Positions 48,863 to 56,950 of a stretch of DNA of 64,000 nucleotides are shown one piece after another. The notes beneath the pieces were generated by a model. The model was not told the origin of the DNA. It ran no database searches and saw only the letters and a program-made list of their open reading frames with translations. The stretch covers positions 1 to 64,000 of the forward strand of contig NZ_FNNC01000003.1 of NCBI RefSeq assembly GCF_900106595.1, in the 5' to 3' direction. Position numbers and translations under genes: made by a program. This DNA comes from Marinococcus luteus (GTDB lineage Bacteria > Bacillota > Bacilli > Bacillales > Marinococcaceae). The first letter of the stretch is position 1; the number at the start of each line of letters is the position of its first letter.

Positions 48863-50065
48863 TCATTCAGCCATCTGTTTAGATTGACTTAACAGTTCAT
48901 CGATATTAATCACCGCGTTGTGTTTAATGGACTCTTCTGCCGCTACCCCTACTACTATGGACCAAAACCCCTCTGCTACTGTAGCTGTGTTTTTATGATC
49001 GCCTTTAATATTGTCTACGAAATACTTATGCTCGTAGTAAGTCCCCCCATGGTGCCCGCTATTTTGAATAATTGCAGGGTACATAGGAGTCGAAACTTTG
49101 GAGGTCCCGTTTTCTCCTGTTAAAATTTCAAAGTGAGTATTGGCCCTGTTGGACGGTAAAAAATCATCATTTTCGTATGTCTTAATTCTTCCTTTATTAC
49201 CACAAACGGTCATTTCTTCATAAAACATTGGAGCAAACATACACAAATTAAAGTTTCCTTTTATACCGTTTTCATATTCGACTGTGACAAAGGCCTGATC
49301 GATAATATCAGAAGACTCGCCCTCGTATTCAAAATCATGATAATTGACCGCTAAACTTCCACTGGCATAAACAGATACAGGTTTGGAATCTGCTACCACG
49401 TTCATTAAATCAAAATAATGACAGCATTTTTCCACTAAGGTACCACCCGAGAATTTAGAAAATTTATTCCATTGATCGACTTTATCCAAAAAAGGGACTC
49501 TGTGTTCCATTAAACTGATATTTTTTACTTCTCCTAAAGACCTTTTTTGCAATATTTCATATAAAGCTTCATCATAGATAGGCTTATGCCGGTATTGAAG
49601 TCCGATTTGAAAAACACTCTTATAGTCTTTAACTAATTCCTGAATTGCTAATACATCGGGTATAGTTGTAGCCATTGGTTTCTCTAAAAGAATATGTTTT
49701 CCGGATTGGACAGCCGTTTTCATAACTTCCAAATGAGTATAGTTCGGTGTGCATATAATCAGCCCATCTACACCGGGATCAAAACAAGCTTCTTCTAAAC
49801 TATTGTACAGGTGCAGTGTATAATCAAATTCTTTTTCAAAAGCTTCTTTTGTCCATTCAGCACTCGATTGATCTAAATCATAGACACCATGAATAGCAGC
49901 TCTTCCTTCAAGCATGGTCACTCTAATATGCTCCATGCCTATCATTCCAGCGCCTATAACATTAAATCTGAATTCAGGCTCTGCTTTAGAAAACACATAC
50001 TTATCTTTAGGCTTTAAATACTCAGAGTAAAAATTCTGTTGAAAATAATTGTTGTTAGTCATCAT
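48863..50065 (-). CDS. Gfo/Idh/MocA-family protein, candidate NAD-dependent sulfoquinovosidase
   Basis: Protein of 400 residues with an N-terminal dinucleotide fold (NVIGAGMIGMEHIRV, ICTPNYTHLEVMK, LLEKPMATT) and a C-terminal alpha/beta domain with FQIGLQYRHKP, GGTLVEKCCHYFDLMN and GHHGGTYYEHK. Family members are sugar oxidoreductases or NAD-dependent glycosidases (GH4-like chemistry, GH109, GH188). In sulfoquinovose loci the GH188 enzyme SqgA releases sulfoquinovose from its glycerol glycoside, and the EHRVPF...WNKF region before GGTLVEKCCH would suit that. No GH31 sulfoquinovosidase is present nearby, so this gene would fill the role. A plain dehydrogenase remains possible. Confidence 0.8.
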   Translation of the reverse strand: MMTNNNYFQQNFYSEYLKPKDKYVFSKAEPEFRFNVIGAGMIGMEHIRVTMLEGRAAIHGVYDLDQSSAEWTKEAFEKEFDYTLHLYNSLEEACFDPGVDGLIICTPNYTHLEVMKTAVQSGKHILLEKPMATTIPDVLAIQELVKDYKSVFQIGLQYRHKPIYDEALYEILQKRSLGEVKNISLMEHRVPFLDKVDQWNKFSKFSGGTLVEKCCHYFDLMNVVADSKPVSVYASGSLAVNYHDFEYEGESSDIIDQAFVTVEYENGIKGNFNLCMFAPMFYEEMTVCGNKGRIKTYENDDFLPSNRANTHFEILTGENGTSKVSTPMYPAIIQNSGHHGGTYYEHKYFVDNIKGDHKNTATVAEGFWSIVVGVAAEESIKHNAVINIDELLSQSKQMAE

Positions 50066-50075
50066 AATACTCCTT

Positions 50076-51854
50076 TTACAATTTTGTCAGGGGTTTATCG
50101 TTTGTTTTTTCAACGGCTTTATCATGCTGAATTTGAATTGCTTCTTCATATTTTTTGTTCCATGATTTCAATGAAACAATGTAGATGATAACGGTTACAA
50201 CAAAGAGTAGTAAAAACATCGGTAAAAACATAGACGACACGATGCCTTCTGTATAAGCGACGCCCCAGGGAGAAAATACTAAATAAGTGAAAGCGACTGC
50301 GCTAAGCAGCACTGTGGTTACAGGCAGTGCGTATTTCCACGGGGTCATGTTAACTTTAGGATCAGCATGAAATTCAAAGTCCCGTGGCAGAGGTTTGAAC
50401 TTTCCTGCACTTAACATTATGCCTACTTCAATCAAAAACAGTATAAACGAGATGTAAATAAAGTTAATTTCAATACTGAAGCCGAAGAATTGATTGACTC
50501 CGTACAACAGGAAATAGTAGGTTATCACGTGAAAAATAATAGCAATCTTTGGCCCTAACGGAGGTACACGCTTCGTTAAGATGCCCACAAGCACAATGGC
50601 AATGATCGGAATATTAAAAAAACCAGTGAATTCTCTAATCAGGTTCCATAAACCATCCGGTGCACGCAGCAGCAGCGGGGCGATGAAAAAAGTGACCATA
50701 GCTAAAAAGGTACCGAACCATTTACTAATACGAATCATTTGTCTGTCAGTAGCGTTTCTATTGATCCACGCTTTATAAATATCGTAAGCAAACATGGTAG
50801 AGGCACTGTTTAATAAGGAGTTAAAACTTGAAAATACAGCTCCCAGCAAAACCGCTAAGAAAAAACCATTTAAGAAAGTAGGCATCACGTTTGCAATTAG
50901 TGTCGGATAAGCTAAGTCAATTGGATTTAACTGTTCTCCGTACAGATGAAATGCAATGATACCTGGAATCATCATCATTAACGGAACAAGCAGTTTATAA
51001 AAGCCTGTGAACAGAGCACCTTTTTGTCCTTCAGCAAGACTTTTTGCCCCTAGGGTACGCTGAATTACATATTGATTCGTCCCCCAGTAAAACAGATTCA
51101 TAAAAATCATACCCGTGAAAATGGTACCGACTGGTACAGCATCATCTGAGGAGCCTATTGCATTTAGCTTCTCTGGATTTTCTAAAGTAATGGTGCGCAT
51201 ACCTTCAAGCATATTACCATTACCAAGAGCAATGAAGCCCAAAATTGGGATTAGCAGTCCTACAATTATTAGCCCGATACCATTTAGAGTATCGGAGATT
51301 GCTACTGCGCGCAAACCGCCAAAAATGGCGTAGCAGGCGCCAATAATCCCAATAGTCCATACTACTAACCAAAGACCTTGTTCCAATGAAATCCCAAGTA
51401 ATTCTGGAATCTCAAACAATTGAAGAACTGCCAGACCTCCAGAGTACAGAACGCTTGGAATTGTAACAAAAGCGTAACCAAGCATAAATAACATAACTAC
51501 GTATGTTTGAACACCGCTGTCAAATCTTGAGCGTAAAAACTGCGGTAAAGTTGTAAATGCTCCGCCCAAGTATTTAGGTAATAAAAATAGTGCCAAAATG
51601 ATAACCGCAAAGGCTGCCGTTACTTCCCATGCCATATTGGAAAGATTAGCGCTATAAGCTTGGCCATTCAATCCAATTAATTGTTCTGCTGAAAGGTTTG
51701 TCAATAACAAGGAACCCGCTATGAAACCTCCAGTCAGCCCACGGCCTGCCAGGAAATAACCATCTGAGTCAGAAACTTGATTTCTAGTTTTTCTATAAGA
51801 AATCCAAGCTACTAAAGCCATGAAAAAAATACAGCTGGTAATTGTTAAAATCAT
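50076..51854 (-). CDS. Sodium:solute symporter (SSS/SLC5 family), sugar uptake
   Basis: Carrier of 592 residues with about 14 membrane segments. SSS features: GYFLAGRGLTGGFIAGSLLL, TNLSAEQLIGLNGQAY, and the sodium-site region MNLFYWGTNQYVIQRTLGAK with FNSLLNSASTMFAYDIY. It is of the SGLT-like sugar branch. Sodium-coupled uptake suits a halophile. In the proposed pathway it would import sulfoquinovose or its glyceryl glycoside. Second gene of the operon. Confidence 0.88.
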   Translation of the reverse strand: MILTITSCIFFMALVAWISYRKTRNQVSDSDGYFLAGRGLTGGFIAGSLLLTNLSAEQLIGLNGQAYSANLSNMAWEVTAAFAVIILALFLLPKYLGGAFTTLPQFLRSRFDSGVQTYVVMLFMLGYAFVTIPSVLYSGGLAVLQLFEIPELLGISLEQGLWLVVWTIGIIGACYAIFGGLRAVAISDTLNGIGLIIVGLLIPILGFIALGNGNMLEGMRTITLENPEKLNAIGSSDDAVPVGTIFTGMIFMNLFYWGTNQYVIQRTLGAKSLAEGQKGALFTGFYKLLVPLMMMIPGIIAFHLYGEQLNPIDLAYPTLIANVMPTFLNGFFLAVLLGAVFSSFNSLLNSASTMFAYDIYKAWINRNATDRQMIRISKWFGTFLAMVTFFIAPLLLRAPDGLWNLIREFTGFFNIPIIAIVLVGILTKRVPPLGPKIAIIFHVITYYFLLYGVNQFFGFSIEINFIYISFILFLIEVGIMLSAGKFKPLPRDFEFHADPKVNMTPWKYALPVTTVLLSAVAFTYLVFSPWGVAYTEGIVSSMFLPMFLLLFVVTVIIYIVSLKSWNKKYEEAIQIQHDKAVEKTNDKPLTKL

Positions 51855-51874
51855 TTATTTTCCTCCCTCTCAAT

Positions 51875-52537
51875 CTACTTATAATTAATTTTTAGATTTT
51901 CCCCTACGATTCTCACTGGAACATTTTGCTCCACGAACTTTTTATGATCGCGATGAGCTATAGCCCATTTATTTTTTTTGAAAAGAAGTGTCTCAGCACT
52001 TCCCCTTCCTGTTTCCAACTCTTCATTCGTTCCCTTCGGTAAAATAATCATACTGTTGAAGCCGCTATCGGTCACCTTACAAGGAGCTAAATGAAGTGTA
52101 GTAGAGTAAATTTCCACAGCTTTAAGTGCGGGTATAAACACTCCTTTAGAGTTCTCAGTTAAAACTTCTTTTTGAATATCCACCTCCTGTAAAGTTTGAA
52201 TCAATAATACCAACGGAGTGGCCGTTACTATAATTTCAGAGGTTTTATGAAATTCGAATCCATTTAAATATTGATTATGACCTTTACATAAACCTATTTG
52301 TATTGGTAACTGGCCAAAAAAATTATTTTCGACTTCCTTTTTGAATTTAGTATTTTCCCAATCACTAATAGAAGGAATATAAGTAGTATTGTTTTCTGGT
52401 ATTTCGTCTTCTAAAAAACTATTAGGCAGTTCATTTAAAGGAAAGTCTTTAAGTTCTGTTCCATACTTCTCAAACTCTCTGTCCTCTAATTGCAACATTT
52501 CGATGCCGGAATTTTTACTTTTCAATTGCTCAAACAT
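51875..52537 (-). CDS. DUF4867 family protein, first gene of the operon
   Basis: Cupin-like protein of 220 residues: QLPIQIGLCKGHNQYLNGFEFHKTSE-type core (near residues 95-120), YSTTLHLAPCKVTDSGFNSM and LFKKNKWAIAHRDHKKF. These are characteristic of DUF4867. Its biochemical role is unproved; I recall a DUF4867 gene being noted in sulfoquinovose (sulfo-transaldolase) loci of Firmicutes, which, if right, supports the sulfosugar reading. A lyase or mutarotase-like action on the sugar is possible. Strong GAGGAGG ribosome site. Confidence 0.78.
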   Translation of the reverse strand: MFEQLKSKNSGIEMLQLEDREFEKYGTELKDFPLNELPNSFLEDEIPENNTTYIPSISDWENTKFKKEVENNFFGQLPIQIGLCKGHNQYLNGFEFHKTSEIIVTATPLVLLIQTLQEVDIQKEVLTENSKGVFIPALKAVEIYSTTLHLAPCKVTDSGFNSMIILPKGTNEELETGRGSAETLLFKKNKWAIAHRDHKKFVEQNVPVRIVGENLKINYK

Positions 52538-52593
52538 TTAGCGCCTCCTCAAAAGGTTACTATCTTTTAATATTGATCATTATCTTTGTTTTT

Positions 52594-52621
52594 ATTATAC
52601 ATTTTTTTAAAGCGCTTTCAA
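52594..52621 (-). promoter_or_regulatory. Promoter of the sulfoquinovose-like operon with overlapping cre site
   Basis: Minus strand -35 TTGAAA (52616-52621), 16-base spacer, -10 TATAAT (52594-52599). The -35 box is part of TTGAAAGCGCTTTAA (52607-52621), which fits the CcpA cre consensus except for one base. CcpA bound there would exclude RNA polymerase. Confidence 0.75.
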
Positions 52622-52794
52622 TATGTTTTTTGAATTTTTTAAATTAGTTTATACTCAAAAGTTGAACTATCGCTTAATGAGAGGAATACTTCTTTATCCT
52701 TTTCTCTATAAGTTTCAAAATTAAAAAAGGAGAAAACTGGCCAGAAGGCTAGTGTTCTCCTTTTTATAAAAAATTAGATATACTAAGAACCAGA

Positions 52795-53363
52795 CTAATT
52801 CTTTTCAGACGTTAAGATATAAAAATTATCCGTCGGGAAAAATAATTTGATCCGTTGTAAGCCAACACGCCTAACCGCCTCCTTCATCTGCTTCAAGGAC
52901 ACACGGGGTGCTTTGTGTGAAGTGGACGGAAAAGCTTCCAGTTCCACAATCATCAGGCGCCCTCCCGGTAAGAGCACCCGCTGTATTTCCTCGAGAACCG
53001 ACTCAAGAGACAATGCTTCATGCAGTACGAGCGAAGCCAGAACCACTTCCACAGACGCATCGGAAAACGGCAACTCATTCATCTCCCCCTGCACGATGGT
53101 TATATTGGCAGGAGAAGCCTTATCCGCTTTGGTTTCAATAAGTTCAAGCATTTCCGGATCGCGGTCAAACGCATAGATCTGTCCCTGCTTTTTTTCTGCT
53201 GCCGGGAGCGTCAAGTATCCTGTCCTGGCTCCTAAATCCAGTAGGTGGTCGTAAGCACCAAAAGAAATACTTTCAAGCACTTTTTCCGGAGGCAGTGCCT
53301 CCCACCGTTCTTTTCCCTCCAAATAGGCTTTTTTTCGGATGATGAGTGATGATGGTGAGTCAT
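52795..53363 (-). CDS. SAM-dependent methyltransferase, probably frameshifted near its start
   Basis: Class I methyltransferase: motif I LLDLGARTGYLTLPAA, ELPFSDASVEVVLASLVLHE and LLPGGRLMIVEL. The clean frame begins only at a TTG at 53322 (EGKERWEALPPE). Upstream, in another frame, an ATG at 53363 encodes the histidine-rich MTHHHHSSSEKK start usual in relatives. The two join if the run of seven A (plus-strand T, 53329-53335) had eight. It may be a one-base deletion, a slippage site or a sequencing error. The substrate is unknown. Confidence 0.7.
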
Positions 53364-53529
53364 CGTTCTACCACTTTCCAGGCACGAAAAAACAACAAAG
53401 ATATTAAAGACTTTTATTATCTTTAATTGGAATAAATTTAGCATCAGCTTTTTCAATTGTCCGTACTCATGCCCAGCACAAAGAAGCTGCCCGGTGGTCG
53501 GGACAGCCACGTCTGTATTGGTAACATCA

Positions 53530-53793
53530 TTACCTGTTTCCCTGTTTATTCTCTGTTGCGGCAGAGGATTCACGCAGAAATTTTTCAAACAGCGAGAGGT
53601 TCGACATGATCGTAACAATCCACTCGTTCATTTGAAACTCTTTCACGCCCTCATACAATTCTTCTTCATTGCTGCATTCCACGACCTTATATCCTTTGCG
53701 TCTCCATCCATCGATGTTCATATCCCGGCGGCGGCCGACAATTACTTCGCGTTCTTTCGGACTGTAGCAGTAAACAAAGACGGGAGCAGTCAT
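53530..53793 (-). CDS. Hypothetical small protein
   Basis: Protein of 87 residues, MTAPVFVYCYSPKEREVIVG..., rich in charged residues, with an alpha/beta look (strand VFVYCYS, strand YKVVECS, helix EELYEGVKEFQ). Not recognised. ATG at 53793 follows AGAGGCTG. It lies upstream of the methyltransferase in the same direction, with a terminator hairpin just before it. Confidence 0.5.
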   Translation of the reverse strand: MTAPVFVYCYSPKEREVIVGRRRDMNIDGWRRKGYKVVECSNEEELYEGVKEFQMNEWIVTIMSNLSLFEKFLRESSAATENKQGNR

Positions 53794-53836
53794 TATTTCA
53801 GCCTCTTTTCTGTAGAATATAGTCCGGCAGATAAAA

Positions 53837-53869
53837 AGCCAGCACTAAGAAAGGATCTTAGTACTGGCT
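53837..53869 (-). terminator. Terminator-like hairpin
   Basis: Arms AGCCAGCACTAAGA (53837-53850) and TCTTAGTACTGGCT (53856-53869, one mismatch), with CTTTTTATC on the minus strand. It would end a minus-strand transcript from 53.9-54.3 kb, where only a gene remnant is seen. Confidence 0.7.
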
Positions 53870-54105
53870 GTGCCGAAAAGCTTTCTTCTTTTCAGCTGCT
53901 GCCGGCGTATTATTTTATACTTTGGCAATTGCCTGTTGTCATTCACTGGTTTTTAGTACATTCAGATATAAAAAACCACAGAGATATATTAATCTCTGCA
54001 GCTTATCTGTCAGCGCTTATTGTCTGAAGATTTCCGCCGGCTCTTGCTTAAAAAATTCCTCCTATTATTCAAAGCGCCGGCCGCAGAAATGCAGGCACAG
54101 GCTTT

Positions 54106-54219
54106 TCAAGCTTTCTTTAATCGTATATGATCGTTCATATAATCAAAATGCACTCCATCGACAGTACATTCACTGTCGCTTTTATCCAGGGTGTTAATCG
54201 CCTTAAGCCTAAAATGCAG
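54106..54219 (-). pseudogene. Possible remnant of an SGNH/GDSL-type hydrolase C-terminus
   Basis: In the 570-base gap 53794-54362 a short minus-strand frame reads LKAINTLDKSDSEC and TVDGVHFDYMNDHIRLKKA before a stop. The DGVHFD box is what follows the catalytic Asp-x-x-His at the end of SGNH hydrolases. No start or body of the gene is left. A downstream hairpin would have been its terminator. Chance resemblance is possible. Confidence 0.3.
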
Positions 54220-54362
54220 TTCCTATTTTTATACTAAAACTATTTTCTTATACCTTAATTATAACACAGTTACTGCGTCGCACAAATTAAGTACGATAAA
54301 AATGGTAATATTAAGCATGTAACACCAGATGTAAAGAGTATGGCAGAAAGGAGCGGATAAGC

Positions 54363-55055
54363 ATGCAGATCATTGGACTCCTTGGAGGCATGAGCTGGGA
54401 ATCGTCTGCGCTGTACTATCAGCTGATCAATGAAGAAGTAAACCGCCGGCTTGGCCGGCTGCATTCGGCCCGCTCCCTTCTGTACAGCGTCGATTTTGAA
54501 GAGATTGAACAAATGCAGGCCGCCGGCGATTGGACAGCAGCTGGCGAACGGCTCGGGGAAGCGGCCACGGCTCTCGAACGGGGAGGTGCCGACTTTATCG
54601 TGCTTTGTACCAATACGATGCACAAAGTCATCGAAACAATAGAATCGTACATACATGTGCCGGTGCTGCACATTGCTGAAGCGGCCGCTCGTGATATCCG
54701 CCGGCAGCACCTCACCCGTGTCGGGCTGCTCGGAACCAAATATACGATGGAGGAAACGTTTTACACTGACGGCCTTCAGGCAGGCGGGCTCGGAGTAACG
54801 GTTCCCGGTCCCGAGGCACGTGTGGAAATCAACCGCATCATTTTTGAGGAGCTCTGCCACGGTATCATCCACCCAGTATCCAAAAGCTATATGCTCGAGG
54901 TAATGACGCAGCTTCGAATAAGCGGGGCTGAGGGCATCGTTTTAGGCTGTACGGAGCTCGGCATGCTGATCACCCCGGAAGATACTGATCTGCCGGTGAT
55001 CGATACGACCCGCGTCCATGCCCTCGAAGCTGTGAACAAGGCACTCGACAACTAA
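54363..55055 (+). CDS. Aspartate/glutamate racemase family protein
   Basis: Cofactor-independent racemase-fold protein of 230 residues (RacX/YgeA type): IGLLGGMSWESSALYYQLIN at the start, first catalytic cysteine in VLCTNTMHKV and second in LGCTELGMLI. Such enzymes make D-amino acids for cell wall use or signalling. It starts a plus-strand three-gene set with the small membrane protein and the damaged hydrolase. Ribosome site AAAGGAG. Confidence 0.9.
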   Translation: MQIIGLLGGMSWESSALYYQLINEEVNRRLGRLHSARSLLYSVDFEEIEQMQAAGDWTAAGERLGEAATALERGGADFIVLCTNTMHKVIETIESYIHVPVLHIAEAAARDIRRQHLTRVGLLGTKYTMEETFYTDGLQAGGLGVTVPGPEARVEINRIIFEELCHGIIHPVSKSYMLEVMTQLRISGAEGIVLGCTELGMLITPEDTDLPVIDTTRVHALEAVNKALDN

Positions 55056-55074
55056 ACGCTATGGAGGAATGATA

Positions 55075-55371
55075 ATGGAATGGTTTCAGCATTACGGTGT
55101 AATGGGCGCTGTCTTTTTAACAGCTGCAATTCTGGTCGTCATCAGCCGGCTGCCTGTCCGTAACCACCAGCGCCCCGGACTTTTCGTGACTATTTTCTGC
55201 GCACTTCTGCTGCTGTCTGCCGCAGGTGCAGCTGCCTACGGATGGTGGAAAGCTCCGGACTCCGTGACCGCTCTCAGCTTCGCATTTCTCGCTGCGATGG
55301 TATGGCTCGGTGCCGGAACCGGTATATGTCTCCTGGGCATCCGGAAAGCATTAAAAACTTCAAAGGGGTGA
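55075..55371 (+). CDS. Small three-helix membrane protein
   Basis: Protein of 98 residues with three hydrophobic segments (GVMGAVFLTAAILVVIS, LFVTIFCALLLLSAAGAAAY, ALSFAFLAAMVWLGAGTGIC) and a basic end. Not recognised. The ATG at 55075 lies seven bases after GGAGG; an earlier ATG at 55069 is too close to that site. Probably cotranscribed with its neighbours. Confidence 0.6.
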   Translation: MEWFQHYGVMGAVFLTAAILVVISRLPVRNHQRPGLFVTIFCALLLLSAAGAAAYGWWKAPDSVTALSFAFLAAMVWLGAGTGICLLGIRKALKTSKG

Positions 55372-55377
55372 TCTTTC

Positions 55378-55764
55378 ATGCAGCACTGGAGCTTAACAAA
55401 AGAAATCCGTACGACGCATGGAAATATCCGTTACGACGTGCAGGGAAGCGGCCCGCCGCTCGTGCTCGTCCACGGCACGCCGTGGCTCGGCACGGAAGGA
55501 CAGCACGCCTTTTACCGGCAGATGGCCCAGGCCGACCAAAAGTACACCGATGAGATCGAATCCCGCTACGGGGACGTTTCTTCCCCGACCTTGATTGTAT
55601 GGGGTGAAAACGATGCCTGGATTCCGGTCAACCGCGCCCATATGCTTCATAAAGCTATTCCGGGCTCCCGTCTGGAACTCATTCCCGGCGCCGGACATCT
55701 TGTGCAGGAGGACGCGCCGACGCACCTGCTCGCCTGTATTACCGACTTTTTACGCGGGGAATAA
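55378..55764 (+). pseudogene. Alpha/beta hydrolase with a large in-frame internal deletion
   Basis: Open frame of 128 codons that looks like both ends of a haloalkane-dehalogenase-type hydrolase of about 270-290 residues. The N-terminus PLVLVHGTPW (oxyanion strand) is followed almost at once by TEGQHAFYRQMAQADQKYTD and the C-terminal LIVWGENDAWIP and GAGHLVQEDAP with the catalytic Asp and His. The nucleophile elbow (GxSxG-type) and cap domain are missing, so it cannot be catalytically normal. The frame remains open, so it might still be expressed. Confidence 0.8.
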
Positions 55765-55767
55765 AAA

Positions 55768-55795
55768 TATCCAGCACGCCTGAGGCATGCTGGAT
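55768..55795. terminator. Bidirectional terminator
   Basis: ATCCAGCA and TGCTGGAT arms (55769-55793) with TTTCTT on the plus side and A/T-rich sequence on the other, between the convergent hydrolase remnant and dgoD. Confidence 0.75.
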
Positions 55796-55801
55796 TTCTT
55801 G

Positions 55802-56950
55802 TTACCATTCGGCAATCGTGCCGTCTTTATGCCGCCACACCGGGTTTTTCCAGTTGTGGCTTTCCTTTGCGCGCTCGCGCACGTAGTCTTCGTTGATCGT
55901 AATGCCTAGGCCCGGCCCCTGCGGCATTTTTACCGCGCCGTCTTCATAGGCAAATACGCTTTTGTCTTCAATGTAGTCGAGCAGGTCGTTGCTCTGGTTG
56001 TAGTGAATGCCGAGACTCTGCTCCTGAATGAAGGCGTTGTGGCTTGTCGCGTCCACCTGCAGGCAGGCCGCAAGCGCAATCGGCCCGAGCGGGCAGTGCG
56101 GCGCCAGGGCGACGTCATACGCTTCCGCCATCGTCGCGATTTTTTTGCCTTCGGTGATGCCGCCTGCGTGCGACAGGTCCGGCTGAATAATATCGACCCA
56201 GCCGTTCGCCAGAATGTGCTTAAACTCCCAGCGCGAATACATACGCTCGCCGGTCGCAATCGGAATGTGCGTATGCTGGCGCAGCTCCTGCAGCGCCTCC
56301 ATGTTTTCGGTCAGTACCGGTTCTTCAATAAACATCGGGTGATACGGCTCAAGCTCTTTGGCAATCACTTTCGCCATCGGCCGGTGCACCCGTCCGTGAA
56401 AATCGATACCGATGCCAACGCCTGTGCCGACCGCTTCCCGTACGGCCGCTACACGGGCGACCGCTTCTTCGACTTTATCGAACGAATCAATGTACTGCAT
56501 TTCCTCCGTACCGTTCATTTTAATCGCCCGGAAGCCGGAATCCACGGTTTCCTTCGCCGCTGCGCCGACGTCGCTCGGACGGTCGCCGCCGATCCAGGAG
56601 TAAATGTTGATGTTGTCGCGGCACGCGCCGCCCATCAGGTCATAAATCGGCGCATTGTAGTACTTGCCTTTAATGTCCCAGAGCGCCTGGTCGATGCCGG
56701 CGAGCGCGCTCATATGAATCGGCCCGCCGCGGTAGAATCCGGAGCGGTACAGCTTATTCCAGTGGTCCTCGATCCGCATCGGATCTTCCCCGATCATGTA
56801 TTCCATCAGCTCATCGACAGCCGCCTTGACCGAAGCAGCACGCCCTTCCACGATCGGTTCGCCCCAGCCTTCAAGGCCTTCATCAGTCGTAATTTTTAGA
56901 AACAGCCACCGCGGCGGCACCTGAAATAGTTCGTAGGATCGGATTTTCAT
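55802..56950 (-). CDS. dgoD: Galactonate dehydratase, enolase superfamily
   Basis: Dehydrates D-galactonate to 2-dehydro-3-deoxygalactonate. Protein of 382 residues: N-terminal capping domain, then a barrel with metal ligands in [21 protein letters not shown] and [11 protein letters not shown] and the base histidine in [17 protein letters not shown] plus the C-terminal [18 protein letters not shown] are strongly DgoD-like. Last gene of dgoA-dgoK-dgoD; overlaps dgoK by four bases. Confidence 0.94.
   Translation of the reverse strand: MKIRSYELFQVPPRWLFLKITTDEGLEGWGEPIVEGRAASVKAAVDELMEYMIGEDPMRIEDHWNKLYRSGFYRGGPIHMSALAGIDQALWDIKGKYYNAPIYDLMGGACRDNINIYSWIGGDRPSDVGAAAKETVDSGFRAIKMNGTEEMQYIDSFDKVEEAVARVAAVREAVGTGVGIGIDFHGRVHRPMAKVIAKELEPYHPMFIEEPVLTENMEALQELRQHTHIPIATGERMYSRWEFKHILANGWVDIIQPDLSHAGGITEGKKIATMAEAYDVALAPHCPLGPIALAACLQVDATSHNAFIQEQSLGIHYNQSNDLLDYIEDKSVFAYEDGAVKMPQGPGLGITINEDYVRERAKESHNWKNPVWRHKDGTIAEW

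Noticed and set aside
53922-54197. 91-codon plus-strand frame in the 53.8-54.3 kb gap
   Set aside because: Composition is unlike a protein gene (Tyr, Arg and Cys scattered), there is no ribosome site, and the opposite strand carries a better remnant.
55930-56899. Long antisense and shifted frames over dgoD
   Set aside because: High-GC third codon positions of dgoD keep other frames open; their Arg- and Ala-rich text has no family features.
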